A DNA stretch of 64,000 bases from Cytobacillus suaedae (GTDB lineage: Bacteria > Bacillota > Bacilli > Bacillales > Bacillaceae_L), in NCBI GenBank assembly GCA_014960805.1, contig CP063163.1, positions 290,001 through 354,000 on the forward strand. Direction: 5' to 3'. Numbering within the stretch: the stretch's first letter is position 1; each line of letters starts with the position of its first letter. Below the pieces are notes generated by a model, which worked only from the letters and a program-made list of their open reading frames with translations, did no database searches and was not told the DNA's origin. Positions 9,809-19,450 of the stretch are shown piece by piece. A program made the position numbers and the translations under genes.

Positions 9809-10885
9809 ATGACAACAATGATCTATAAAACAAGGCATCCTGTTATACTATCCGATTCATTGAAAAATGATGGTAATCTTTGCATCCCAATGAATAAATT
9901 GAGCGAGTATACTGGATTAGAACTTAAACCTGATGGTATATGTATTGAGGACACGTGTATTCCTCTTACAAAACTCCAGGAAAAAGAAATAATCCTACAT
10001 GAAGAAAACTTATTTAATATTAGTGCGTTTTCGAGAATGATGGGTGAACCAATCGTTCATGATTCTGAGTATGATGTTTATGTCATTGGCGATGGCGGGT
10101 CTAACCAACAAAAAAATGGTACGACTCTTTCAGCACCAGATTTCACTCTTCCTGATTTCAAAGGAGTAAAACACACACTCTCTTCATATTTAGGTAAGAA
10201 GATTCTTTTAGTATCCTGGGCTTCATGGTGAGGATGTAGATTTGATCTGCCAGTTTGGCAGTCTCTTTATGAAGAATTGAAAGATGAAAACTTTATTATT
10301 ATAGCCGTTGCCTTTGATACGGGAGGTATATCAGTTGTTAAAGAATGGATTGACAAAGCGAACCCTACATATCCGTGTCTTATTGATAAAAGTCACATTA
10401 TTGCAGAATTATATAATATGGTGAATGTAACAAACGCTGTATGGATAAATGAAGAAGGTAAAATTGTAAGAGTGGCTGAACCTGCTGGATGGAATGACGG
10501 TTGGAGAACAAACAATCTTTCTGGATTGGAAGAGTCAAAAAACAACTATTACAATACTTTGCGAAAATGGGTTCAAACTGGAGATACAAATAAATATGTT
10601 CTCCAAGCAAATAAAGAAAACAATAGAATATCCGGACCTACCTATGAACAGTCCCTTGCTGCAGCAAATTTCAAGATGGGAATCTATTTAACAGAGCTTG
10701 AAAAGGTAGAAAAAGCAAGAAACTATTTTAATAAGGCGATCGAACTGTACCCAGAGAGTTGGAACTTCAAGCGCCAATCGTGGTCATTAATAGAGTCACA
10801 AGAAGAACAAAGAAGTAAATTCAAAGAGGCCCTTAAAGAATTAGAAGATAAACCCTATTATCCATTAATAGAATACAATGATTAA
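9809..10885 (+). CDS. Redoxin-family selenoprotein, Sec at residue 141 (in-frame TGA)
   Basis: Thioredoxin-fold protein, probably a peroxiredoxin/TlpA-like redox enzyme. ATG at 9809 follows AAAGGAG (9 nt). The frame runs 358 codons with one in-frame TGA at 10229-10231, giving ...LLVSWASW-U-GCRFDLPVWQ. As I recall, homologues have Cys here (WASWCGCRYDLPVWQ), so TGA replaces the catalytic Cys and the motif is UxC. The sequence after it remains a good redoxin (IIIAVAFDTGG, NVTNAVWINEEGKIVR), with TPR-like helices near 270-345. Residues 1-95 resemble the CIPL-containing N-terminal domain of these redoxins. A SECIS-like hairpin follows the TGA. Alternative: a nonsense-mutated pseudogene, which I think less likely. 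selA/B/C/D are not in the window. Confidence 0.85.
10229..10266 (+). promoter_or_regulatory. Candidate bacterial SECIS element
   Basis: Right after the in-frame TGA, CTGCCA (10247-10252) pairs perfectly with TGGCAG (10256-10261) around the loop GTT. The loop begins 21 nt after the TGA and has G at its first position. An unpaired U (10246) precedes the stem. These match the known bacterial SECIS requirements: a short stem, a guanine among the first two loop bases, a loop about 16-37 nt after UGA, and a bulged U near position 17-18. Confidence 0.7.
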
Positions 10886-10911
10886 CCAAAGGACATCGAC
10901 TCGGCATAAAA

Positions 10912-10952
10912 AGAGAGCGACAGATTTCAACGTCTGTTGCTCCTTCTTTGTG
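10912..10952 (+). terminator. Terminator of the selenoprotein gene
   Basis: GAGCGACAGA (10915-10924) pairs with TCTGTTGCTC (10933-10942, one G-U), followed by CTTCTTTGT. It marks a monocistronic unit. Confidence 0.8.
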
Positions 10953-11137
10953 TCTCTGTATTACCAAACATATAATTATATGATAAATACCTCTAAATAT
11001 TGTTATTTCCAACATCTAATAACAATTTTTGATAATATATAAAGAAATTTTAAAGATGAGTAAGGAAATGGTGGTATATTAGAATATATGAAAGAGAGAC
11101 TTATAGAATATACAGCGAAAGTGAGGGAGTAAAAATC

Positions 11138-13801
11138 GTGAATTTTAAAACGATTTTATTCACCGGTTTTGGAGTTGTCATCATTGCAATGAGTATTATC
11201 ATAAGCCTTATCATCAATACATATTACAACCAGACACAGAAGATGAATGAGCTTGTAAATGATCGGTATAGTAAAATTGAACATGCCAATTCCATTAGAT
11301 ATGAAATGGGTGCTATTGATTTAGAGGGCGTGACGGAAAGTAACGTAACAAACCCCTCTACTAATCAAAGAGCTGAGAAGGCCTTCCAAAGGACTAACCA
11401 GAAATTAGTAGAGTTAGAGAAGCTGGTCAGTATTCAACAGGCTAAGGATATTCTAGCAAATATATCTAATCACTATAATTCTTTTAAACTGAGTTATGAA
11501 GAATTAGTAGTAGACAGGAATCAGGATTTACTAAAGTTGGCAAAAGAAGATCAAGCCATTTTAATTAAAAGCGTGGAAGAGTTAATCAATTTTCAAGAGA
11601 AAGTGATGCAGGATACCCTAAAACAAACAAAGCAAGCCTATAACGATGTCTTAAGAACGATTATTATCTCTGGAACAATCGGTATTCTTCTTACTCTAAT
11701 CATTGCAATTATAGTTGTCCATAATATAACAAAACGATTACGTAAATTTAAGAGTGTACTAGTAACTTTGACAGATGATAATTATGGGTATACAAAAGTA
11801 GATATTCAATCTAATGATGAAATCGGTGAAATTGCAAAAGCTTACAATGAATTGGTTACTACTTTAGAAAAGCAAGAACAACTTGAACAGAATTATCGAA
11901 TAAAAATAGAAAATCAAAACTGGTTAAAAACTCGATTTGCTGAATTGTCTGTTCTCACTCAAGGAGTAAACAACCTTCATATAGCAGGCGAACGTCATAT
12001 ACAGAAAATCTCACAAACCATTGGTGCTAGTTATGGTGTCCTTTATATAGTAAAAAAGGATGAAGATGATGAATATCTAGAACTACTTTCCTCTTATGCA
12101 TATACAACACCAAAAAATGATCAAACTTGGCTCGGGCGTATTAACATTGGTGAAGGATTAGTTGGTCAATGTGCAAAAACAAGAGAGATGATTTTGTTAG
12201 ATACTATATCTGATGACTACATTACTATTTCATCAGGACTTGGTAGTTCAAAACCCAAAAATATTGTCATTGTACCGATCGTATTGGATGATGAGTTGTT
12301 AGGTGTTTTAGAGCTTGCCACCCTGAACACATTTACAGCACTTCATCAGGATTTCCTTAAGCAAGCAAATGATTTGCTAGGAATTACCTTTAGTAGAATA
12401 TTTAAGCATATTCAGGTAGAAAAGCTATTAAGTGAATCGCAGATTTTGAATGAGGAACTTCAAACACAATCTGAGGAATTACAACTTCAACAAGAAGAAT
12501 TGCGAACGATGAATGATGAAGTTGAAGCACAATATCGAAGTGCTGAATTGAAAACAAAAGAACTAGAGGAAATAAAAGAGAGTCTTGAGCAAAAAACTAA
12601 AGAAATCATTATGAGTTCAAAGTACAAATCTGAATTTATGGCAAATATGTCACATGAACTTAGAACACCTTTGAATAGTTTATTAATATTAACGCAAATG
12701 CTTATGGAAAATAAAGAACAAAATCTTACGGATAAACAACTAGAGTATGTGAATACCGTTTTCACATCTGGACATGACCTGCTTCAATTAATTAATGATA
12801 TATTAGATCTTGCTAAAATTGAATCAGGAAAAATGGAGATTCTAGAAGGCGAAGTATTTATTGAAGATATTGTTCATTCACTTCAACGTCAGTTTATGCC
12901 TGTTGCTAGAAGTAAAGGGATTATATTTACTTTTACACAGGATTCAGAATTACCAGCTATCATATATACAGATGAACAAAGGCTAAACCAGATTTTAAAA
13001 AATCTTTTATCAAATGCTTTTAAATTTACTGAAAAAGGACAGGTTCAAGTTCAAATCTCACATACTATACAAAATGATGATTCATTCATTGCATTTTCGA
13101 TTACTGATACAGGTATTGGAATTGCAAAGGACAAGGTTACTGCTATTTTTGAAGCCTTTACTCAAGCGGATGGAACAACAAGCCGAAAGTATGGTGGAAC
13201 AGGGCTAGGTCTATCCATTTCCCAGGAACTTGCTAGACTAATTAATGGTTCGATATCCTGCGAAAGTACAGAGAACAAAGGAAGTACATTTACTCTTTAT
13301 ATACCTCTAGGTGAAGGAATAAAACAAAATGAAGTGAAAAATGAAGTGGTGACTGTCCCTATTCCGGGAGTAGATACTAAGGATGCTGTTTATCATGAAG
13401 TAGCAGCCACGAAAGAGCAGCCTCTATTAAATGGTAAGAGAGTTCTCGTTGTAGACGATGATATGAGAAATGTATTTGCACTTACAAGCTCTTTAGAAGC
13501 TGCTGGAATGCAAGTGACCTTTGCTGAGAATGGTAAAGATGCAATTAGAAAGTTACAAGAACAACAGGAAACGGATATTGTGTTAATGGATATTATGATG
13601 CCTGAGATGGATGGATATGAAGCCATGAGAGTTATTAAGAATATGAAGGAGTTTGAAAACCTTCCAATTATTGCTTTGACTGCAAAGGCTATGAAAGATG
13701 ACCGCCAAAAATGTATTGATGCTGGGGCATCTGATTATATTAGTAAACCTGTTAATCTTGAACAGTTATTTTCTATTATTCGAGTCTGGTTACATCATTA
13801 A
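11138..13801 (+). CDS. Hybrid sensor histidine kinase with CHASE3/GAF (RsbK-like)
   Basis: Membrane sensor of 887 residues, GTG start with GTGAGGGAG upstream. Order: TM1 (about 6-27), extracytoplasmic helical CHASE3-like sensor (28-175), TM2 (176-198), HAMP (200-250), GAF (285-420), Gln/Glu-rich coiled coil (425-495), HisKA with HELRTPLN (His about 506), HATPase with NLLSNAFKFT and YGGTGLGLSI, and a C-terminal receiver with VLVVDDD and LMDIMMPEMDG (Asp about 816). Domain order and the adjacent CheR gene match RsbK of the B. cereus group, which controls sigma-B through RsbY and is methylated by RsbM. No sigB/rsbV/rsbW/rsbY is in the window, so the output here is uncertain. Confidence 0.9.
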   Translation: MNFKTILFTGFGVVIIAMSIIISLIINTYYNQTQKMNELVNDRYSKIEHANSIRYEMGAIDLEGVTESNVTNPSTNQRAEKAFQRTNQKLVELEKLVSIQQAKDILANISNHYNSFKLSYEELVVDRNQDLLKLAKEDQAILIKSVEELINFQEKVMQDTLKQTKQAYNDVLRTIIISGTIGILLTLIIAIIVVHNITKRLRKFKSVLVTLTDDNYGYTKVDIQSNDEIGEIAKAYNELVTTLEKQEQLEQNYRIKIENQNWLKTRFAELSVLTQGVNNLHIAGERHIQKISQTIGASYGVLYIVKKDEDDEYLELLSSYAYTTPKNDQTWLGRINIGEGLVGQCAKTREMILLDTISDDYITISSGLGSSKPKNIVIVPIVLDDELLGVLELATLNTFTALHQDFLKQANDLLGITFSRIFKHIQVEKLLSESQILNEELQTQSEELQLQQEELRTMNDEVEAQYRSAELKTKELEEIKESLEQKTKEIIMSSKYKSEFMANMSHELRTPLNSLLILTQMLMENKEQNLTDKQLEYVNTVFTSGHDLLQLINDILDLAKIESGKMEILEGEVFIEDIVHSLQRQFMPVARSKGIIFTFTQDSELPAIIYTDEQRLNQILKNLLSNAFKFTEKGQVQVQISHTIQNDDSFIAFSITDTGIGIAKDKVTAIFEAFTQADGTTSRKYGGTGLGLSISQELARLINGSISCESTENKGSTFTLYIPLGEGIKQNEVKNEVVTVPIPGVDTKDAVYHEVAATKEQPLLNGKRVLVVDDDMRNVFALTSSLEAAGMQVTFAENGKDAIRKLQEQQETDIVLMDIMMPEMDGYEAMRVIKNMKEFENLPIIALTAKAMKDDRQKCIDAGASDYISKPVNLEQLFSIIRVWLHH

Positions 13802-13824
13802 CTATGATTTTATTTAGGTGATTT

Positions 13825-14706
13825 ATGACATATATAAATGAAAATCAACATGAGGCAAGTTCTATATCAACATTTGAAGATTTTACCGAATTAGAACGTA
13901 TTGAAATACAGCTATTATTAGATGGAATATATCTGAAGTATGGGTTTGATTTTAGAAACTACTCCTTTAGTTCAATACGGAGGAGAATTTGGTATCGTAT
14001 GAAAGCTGAAAAGATTAAAACCGTTACGGGGTTACTAGAAAAAGTTTTACACGACTCTGATACAATGGGCCGATTATACGCTGACTTTTCAATAAATGTT
14101 ACCGAGATGTTTCGTGATCCTACTTTTTTTAAAGCGTTTCGGGAGAAAATTGTTCCCGTTCTAAAAGATCTGCCTTCCATTCGAGTATGGCATGCGGGTT
14201 GTTCCACTGGGGAGGAAGCCTTCTCCATGGCCATCTTATTACATGAAGAAGGCTTGTATGCAAAATCGAGAATTTATGCAACAGATATGAATGGGAAAGT
14301 TCTTGAGAAGGCTCGAACAATGAAATTCCCATTGCATAGAATGCAGACCTATACGAGCAATTACATTAATTCTGGCGGAAAAAATTCATTTTCCGAGTAT
14401 TATACAACAGAAGGTGATTATGCAAGATTTCATTCCCACTTAGCAGAAAATATTGTGTTTGCACAACATAATCTTGTAACAGATGGTTCGTTTAATGAAT
14501 TTCACGTGATTATTTGCCGTAACGTATTGATTTATTTTGACCAGGACCTACAAAACCGTGTACATCAGCTTTTTTATGATAGCTTAGCCAATTCAGGGAT
14601 TTTAGGTCTTGGTAGCCGAGAAAGCCTTTCTTATTCGAACTATGTAAACCAATATAGTGAAGTAGATAAACAAGAAAAGCTTTATCAAAAGAAGAATTAT
14701 GTTTAA
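13825..14706 (+). CDS. CheR-type protein methyltransferase (RsbM-like)
   Basis: Protein glutamate O-methyltransferase using S-adenosylmethionine. The 293 residues hold the CheR N-terminal helical domain (about 20-90, with YGFDFRNYSFSSIRRRI) and the catalytic domain with VWHAGCSTGEEAFSMAILL (SAM motif), IYATDMN and the late CRNVLIYFD motif. It starts 23 bp after the hybrid kinase gene and is followed within 40 bp by a receiver-kinase gene. Its partner is more likely the coiled-coil kinase than a chemoreceptor, as for RsbM acting on RsbK. No CheB methylesterase is present. Confidence 0.9.
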   Translation: MTYINENQHEASSISTFEDFTELERIEIQLLLDGIYLKYGFDFRNYSFSSIRRRIWYRMKAEKIKTVTGLLEKVLHDSDTMGRLYADFSINVTEMFRDPTFFKAFREKIVPVLKDLPSIRVWHAGCSTGEEAFSMAILLHEEGLYAKSRIYATDMNGKVLEKARTMKFPLHRMQTYTSNYINSGGKNSFSEYYTTEGDYARFHSHLAENIVFAQHNLVTDGSFNEFHVIICRNVLIYFDQDLQNRVHQLFYDSLANSGILGLGSRESLSYSNYVNQYSEVDKQEKLYQKKNYV

Positions 14707-14742
14707 CTAGTTTTGACAAAACAATGTAAGGGCGAGGTGCTT

Positions 14743-16380
14743 ATGGAAAGACCTATTATAAACATTTTAATGGTTGATGACAGACCAGAGAACTTACAAG
14801 CCCTAGAAGCTGTATTAGGTTCCTCTGGTTATCAATTAACAAAAGCCTATTCTGGTGAAGAAGCTCTAAAATGGCTTTTAATAAAAGACTTCGCCATCAT
14901 CCTATTAGACGTACAGATGCCTGGTTTAGATGGTTTTGAGACGGCTAAGCTCATCCGAGCCCGAAAAAAATCAGAAGATGTACCAATTATATTTATTACT
15001 GCATTAACTCAAACTCAGGATTATGCGATGAATGGCTATACTGCTGGTGCTATAGACTTCCTGTTTAAACCTTTCAATCCTAGTATCCTAAAAAGTAAAA
15101 TAGAAGGCTTTGTTAAAATTTATGAAACAAAGTGGCAGCTTCAGAAACAATATGAACTCCTGCAACAACAGTCCAAAGAATTAGATGAAGCCCATTCAAA
15201 GCTAGAACAATTAGTAGAGCAGCGCACCCAAGAGCTTCGTCTTACAAACGAAAGTCTACAAAGGGAAATGAAAGAAAAACAACAAATTCTTCAACTAGCA
15301 CAAACTAGTGAAGCGAAATATAGACTTCTTGTAGAAGAGTCACCTGTGGCAATCATCATCCTTGAACTACATAAAGAAAACTGGACGTTTATCAATCAAA
15401 CAGGAATTAAAATGTTAGGTGGACATAGTCTACTAGAAATAACTTCAAAATCTCTATTTACCTATATTCATCCTGAGGAGCATGCAGCTGTAAAAGAAAG
15501 AATTCAACAGTTAATTGAGGGGAAGAAGGTTGAGGATAGGGAAATAAAGTTCGTTCGACTTGATGGCGAGGTTATTCATGTAGAGGTTACCATCATTCCA
15601 TTTAATTATATGGGAAATGCTGCAATCCATATTGTAGCTAGAGATGTTACAGAAATAAAAAAGACAAATGAATATATTTCTCAATCCGAAAAGCTGTCTG
15701 TTGTGGGACAACTTGCTGCTGGTATTGCTCATGAAATTAGAAATCCATTAACAAGCCTAAGAGGATTTACTCAATTAGTGGAGAGTACTGAAGCGGATAG
15801 CACCTATATTCAGATTATGTTAGGAGAAATTGATCGGATTAATTCAATAGTAAGTGAATTATTACTGCTGTCTAAGCCAACTGAAGGAGAGTTCAGAGAG
15901 ATTGAAATTGCCGAGCTCTTACACAGTGTCGTAATACTAATGAACACTCAAGCTACCTTACAAAACATTGAAATTAAATATCAAAATCTTGTAGACGAGA
16001 AACACGTCATAATTAATGGTTTGGAAAATAAACTAAAGCAAATCTTTATAAATCTCATAAAAAATGCAATTGAAGCAATGGAAGCTGGCGGAGAAATTAA
16101 CATTAATATCAAAAAAGAGGAAAACACCGTAATACTTCAATTTTGTGATCAAGGTTGTGGAATTCCTGAAGAATACCTGTCAAAAATCGGCCAGCCTTTC
16201 TTTACCACAAAGGAAACAGGAACTGGACTAGGCTTGATGGTGTGTAAAAGTATCATGGATAATCATCATGGCAAGATGTCTATTCAAAGTGAGCTTGGGG
16301 TTGGAACAACTATTACCTTAACATTCCCGTTAAGTGATGTTTACGAGAAAAGAGAAGAATACCTCATCGCCCATGTCTAA
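14743..16380 (+). CDS. Response regulator-PAS-histidine kinase fusion
   Basis: Cytosolic 545-residue protein with an N-terminal receiver (VDDRPENLQALEAVL; phospho-Asp about 55 in LLDVQMPG; Lys in FKPF), a coiled coil (about 125-200), a PAS domain (about 200-310), HisKA with HEIRNPLTSLRG (His about 330) and HATPase (NLIKNAIEAME, TGLGLMVCKSI). ATG at 14743 after GGGCGAGGTG is preferred to the in-frame TTG at 14713. It probably takes phosphate from the upstream hybrid kinase and passes it on; it is third in the operon. No output DNA-binding domain. Confidence 0.9.
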   Translation: MERPIINILMVDDRPENLQALEAVLGSSGYQLTKAYSGEEALKWLLIKDFAIILLDVQMPGLDGFETAKLIRARKKSEDVPIIFITALTQTQDYAMNGYTAGAIDFLFKPFNPSILKSKIEGFVKIYETKWQLQKQYELLQQQSKELDEAHSKLEQLVEQRTQELRLTNESLQREMKEKQQILQLAQTSEAKYRLLVEESPVAIIILELHKENWTFINQTGIKMLGGHSLLEITSKSLFTYIHPEEHAAVKERIQQLIEGKKVEDREIKFVRLDGEVIHVEVTIIPFNYMGNAAIHIVARDVTEIKKTNEYISQSEKLSVVGQLAAGIAHEIRNPLTSLRGFTQLVESTEADSTYIQIMLGEIDRINSIVSELLLLSKPTEGEFREIEIAELLHSVVILMNTQATLQNIEIKYQNLVDEKHVIINGLENKLKQIFINLIKNAIEAMEAGGEININIKKEENTVILQFCDQGCGIPEEYLSKIGQPFFTTKETGTGLGLMVCKSIMDNHHGKMSIQSELGVGTTITLTFPLSDVYEKREEYLIAHV

Positions 16381-16455
16381 ACATAATTTTGCAGTTGATA
16401 TATTTTAAATGAACATTTTGAGGCGGTTTAGAAAAAAGTTAATAAATTTCAAAAA

Positions 16456-16487
16456 CAGGGACCGGTTAGGTCTCTTTTTTTCTTTAA
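16456..16487 (+). terminator. Terminator of the kinase/CheR operon
   Basis: AGGGACC / GGTCTCT stem with a 5-nt loop, followed by TTTTTTTCTTT. Confidence 0.85.
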
Positions 16488-16592
16488 AGAAAAAAGAAAT
16501 TCATGGGAACCAATTGATTACTTAAGGACCTCTAATAGATGTAAAACCTAAAAGGTAATAAAGTATTTGATTACAGAATAGGGGGTGAAGTA

Positions 16593-17141
16593 TTGGAGCA
16601 CAAGCTAGAATTGGAAGTTATAAAAGCCCAGCAAGGAGATAAGGAAGCATTTTGTCGCCTCATTAAAATAATGGAGCCGAGCCTTTATCGGATTGCTTCT
16701 TCTATCATGAGGTCTGAAGATGAATGTCTGGATGCGGCTCAAGAGGCTGTTATAAAAGCGTATATGTCCATCGATCAGCTCAAACAGCCACAGTTTTTTA
16801 AAACATGGATTACACGGATATTAATAAGAGAATGTACTCGGTTGCTAAAAACCCGAAATAAAATTATACCTATGAATACAATCGAAATAATAGAGTCACA
16901 AAATGGATCAAACCTTGAAGATAAATTTGATATAAAAGAAGCAATTAGTAAATTAGAGAAGGATTACCGTATAGTTATTACTCTCTTTTATATTCAGGAT
17001 TTATCCGTTAAAGAAATATCAGAAATAATAGACCAGCCAGAAGGAACGGTTAAATCTAGGTTAAGCCGTGCAAGAAAAAAACTGGGACAATTGTTAGGAA
17101 ATAATAATTTAGTAGGGGGTATCAGATATGAACAAATCTAA
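16593..17141 (+). CDS. ECF-family RNA polymerase sigma factor
   Basis: The 182-residue sigma-70 family protein has region 2 (about 10-75, DAAQEAVIKAYMSIDQL) and region 4 (about 115-170, YRIVITLFYIQDLSVKEISEIIDQPEGTVKSRLSRARKKL) and nothing between, the ECF layout. TTG start with GGGGGTGAAG 3 nt upstream. It overlaps the next gene by 14 bp, a typical sigma/anti-sigma coupling. A GGGAACC at about 16504 could be part of an autoregulated -35, but I cannot match a -10 with it. The ECF group was not determined. Confidence 0.93.
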   Translation: MEHKLELEVIKAQQGDKEAFCRLIKIMEPSLYRIASSIMRSEDECLDAAQEAVIKAYMSIDQLKQPQFFKTWITRILIRECTRLLKTRNKIIPMNTIEIIESQNGSNLEDKFDIKEAISKLEKDYRIVITLFYIQDLSVKEISEIIDQPEGTVKSRLSRARKKLGQLLGNNNLVGGIRYEQI

Positions 17142-17952
17142 TATGGATGAAGAAATAAAAAGTATCTTTAATAAGGAAAAAACGAAAGAAGTTCCTGCTT
17201 TTTTTAGTAACGGTATTGATGATGTTCTAACAAAATTGCCTGAACAAAAGATAATGCCCAAGAAAGAAAGCGCTAAGAAGAAGTGGGGTTGGTTATATGC
17301 GGTGGCTGCTACTGGAGTCCTTACTACGGGAATTTTAGGCTCGGGATTTGCTTCACCAGCCATGGCTGAACTATTAACAAAAGTACCTGGACTAGGGTAT
17401 ATATATCAAGCTACCTACAAAGATGTATCTAACGAAAAACCTAATCCACATACAATATCAGGTTCACAATTTAGTTTTGGGGAAGACGGCCCATTTAATT
17501 CCGAAAATATTGAGGTAAAGACCTTTTCGGGATATACAGATCAATTCAAGGACTACATTGAGTTCCAAATACCTGAAATTAGTCGAGAGAATGGTGAGGT
17601 ATTCGTAAAGGTAGATAAATTTGGTGAAGGTAAATACGAGATTACTGCATTTGGAGAAGTAGATAAAGAACCTGTCACTCTAGGTGTTATTTCTAATCCT
17701 GTAAATCTTCCTATATTTGAAGGTGCAAGTATTGGACCTGTTGTTAAAGAAAGTGTGGATATTCATGGTATTAAAGCGGATGTCCTTACTTATCAATTTA
17801 GTAAAACAGATGAAGCAAACCAGACAAATTATGTGGTATGGAAACGGGATGAAATGCTCTTCATTTTAGCGAGTACACTTATTAGTGATAGACTAGTTGA
17901 AGTTGCCAAAGATATTGATAACCAAGCCTTAACCATTACTCAAAAACAATAA
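17128..17952 (+). CDS. Membrane anti-sigma factor with DUF4367-like domain
   Basis: The 274-residue protein has a cytosolic N-terminal part (1-50), one membrane helix (about 52-74, WGWLYAVAATGVLTTGILGSG) and a large outside domain ending in a DUF4367-like fold (GIKADVLTYQFSKTDEANQTNYVVWKRDEMLFIL). Overlapping the ECF sigma gene and sharing its operon, it is probably the membrane-bound anti-sigma factor. I see no ZAS zinc motif (HxxxCxxC) in the N terminus, so it would be a non-classical anti-sigma. The signal it senses is unknown. Confidence 0.75.
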   Translation: MNKSNMDEEIKSIFNKEKTKEVPAFFSNGIDDVLTKLPEQKIMPKKESAKKKWGWLYAVAATGVLTTGILGSGFASPAMAELLTKVPGLGYIYQATYKDVSNEKPNPHTISGSQFSFGEDGPFNSENIEVKTFSGYTDQFKDYIEFQIPEISRENGEVFVKVDKFGEGKYEITAFGEVDKEPVTLGVISNPVNLPIFEGASIGPVVKESVDIHGIKADVLTYQFSKTDEANQTNYVVWKRDEMLFILASTLISDRLVEVAKDIDNQALTITQKQ

Positions 17953-18012
17953 ACTTTTCCAAGTATAGTATAGTGATATCTAAAGGCGGAAATGTCTACT
18001 TACCTAGATAGT

Positions 18013-18062
18013 TTTAAGAAGAAGCAGCAGGGCCAATATAGGGAATTCCTGCTGCTTTGTTC
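18013..18062 (+). terminator. Terminator of the ECF sigma operon
   Basis: AAGCAGCAGG (18022-18031) pairs with CCTGCTGCTT (18048-18057), followed by TGTTCC; a 10-bp stem with a 16-nt loop. Confidence 0.75.
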
Positions 18063-18153
18063 CATTACTTGTTCCGAAACACGAAAAATTAACTCGTACG
18101 TAAAGTATGCCACTAAAAGCTATTAAGCTTAAAAGCTATGCTCTTTTATTGAA

Positions 18154-19347
18154 TTAAGCATTTGACTTATGTGCAGTAGAAATCACAATTGTTTGTTCCC
18201 TATCAATCATTCCTCTTGTTAAAGAAAAGACAGCACATAACAATGCAATAACAACAAGTCCTCCCCCAAACCAAGCCGTACTAGCAACCGATCCTGTTTG
18301 ACTTAAGACAATACCACCAAACCCTGAACCGAATGAAATACCGATTTGTAATGCTGAATTATTAAAGCTTTGTTGAATGTCAGATGTAGCAGGGTCTGTC
18401 TGAATCAAGTAGCTTTGTTGTGGTGGAGCTAACCCCCAGCTTAATGCTGCCCATAGCATCATAAACGGTATGAACAGGATTAGTGAGGAAGTTGTAAATG
18501 GCACTAGGAATAGTACAACGGCAAATGAACTTATCACAGCGATAATGCTTTTGGGAGCTCCAATAGAATCCGAAAGAATTCCTCCGAATGCGCCACCACT
18601 TACTGCTGCAATCCCAAAAAGTAAATAACAAAGACTGATCCAATTGGGACTCAGATGAAGCTCCGTTTCTAAAAATGGAGTGAAATAGGCATAAAGCGTA
18701 TAATGTCCTGCTAGCATAAACATGGTTGCTAGATGGGCACTACCAATTTTTAAACTACCCACTGCTCGTAATTGTTGTGAAAGTGGAATCGCGTTTTCAC
18801 CTGGGATTCGCTCCAAAAAGATTGAAATCAGGACAAAGGATCCTATAGCTAAAATCGCAATTCCAAGGAAAATAATACGCCAGCCAAATGTATCTGAAAT
18901 AAGAATTCCGAGTGGCACTCCCATGACAAGTGACGAACTAATGCCCACATAAATAAGGCCTAAAGCCCTTGCACGGTGTGCTGGAGAAACAATCTTGGCA
19001 ACTATCGTTAAAGAAAGGACAACAATTAATGCAGTACTCATTGCGGTCAAAACCCTAGCAACCATCATAAAGGTAAAGTTTGGACTGAAATAGGTCATGA
19101 TATTCCCGATAAAGAAAATAAACAACGATATCAAATATAATTTTTTTCGCTCTATTTTGCTAGTTAAGACAAGTAAAACAGGACCCGCAATAGCATAAAT
19201 AAGCGCGAAAACCGTGATTAATTGTCCAGCAGAACTTAATGAGATGTTAAAATCATTTGCTATGGTAGGAAGTATTCCACCTACGATTAATTCAACCAGT
19301 CCAACCGCGACGGTTGATAATGCGAGTATAAAAACTTTGTAATTCAT
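18154..19347 (-). CDS. pbuE: Purine efflux pump, MFS
   Basis: Twelve-helix major facilitator of 397 residues that exports purine bases and nucleosides. It closely resembles B. subtilis PbuE (YdhL) as I remember it: start [20 protein letters not shown], the loop [27 protein letters not shown] and [12 protein letters not shown]. Independent support comes from the leader: an adenine riboswitch and terminator lie 57 bp upstream, the same arrangement as B. subtilis pbuE. Adenine should switch it on. Monocistronic. Confidence 0.93.
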   Translation of the reverse strand: MNYKVFILALSTVAVGLVELIVGGILPTIANDFNISLSSAGQLITVFALIYAIAGPVLLVLTSKIERKKLYLISLFIFFIGNIMTYFSPNFTFMMVARVLTAMSTALIVVLSLTIVAKIVSPAHRARALGLIYVGISSSLVMGVPLGILISDTFGWRIIFLGIAILAIGSFVLISIFLERIPGENAIPLSQQLRAVGSLKIGSAHLATMFMLAGHYTLYAYFTPFLETELHLSPNWISLCYLLFGIAAVSGGAFGGILSDSIGAPKSIIAVISSFAVVLFLVPFTTSSLILFIPFMMLWAALSWGLAPPQQSYLIQTDPATSDIQQSFNNSALQIGISFGSGFGGIVLSQTGSVASTAWFGGGLVVIALLCAVFSLTRGMIDREQTIVISTAHKSNA

Positions 19348-19403
19348 ATTCTTTTTTCTCCCTTTCTATAAATAATCAAAATGGACTTTTAAAAAAATAA
19401 AAA

Positions 19404-19450
19404 AATCCTGATTACAAAAAATGAGTCAATCATTTTCTGTAATCAGGATT
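19404..19450 (-). terminator. Expression-platform terminator of pbuE
   Basis: On the minus strand AAATCCTGATTACA pairs with TGTAATCAGGATTT and is followed by TTTTATTTTTTT. Its 5' arm reuses the 3' side of aptamer helices P3 and P1, so adenine binding should prevent it forming. Confidence 0.9.

Noticed and set aside
10209-10231. Reading the TGA as a normal stop with two separate genes (9809-10231 and 10277-10885)
   Set aside because: The frame, the redoxin fold and the motif continue straight across it; the second piece has no ribosome binding site; and the first would end at the catalytic motif.
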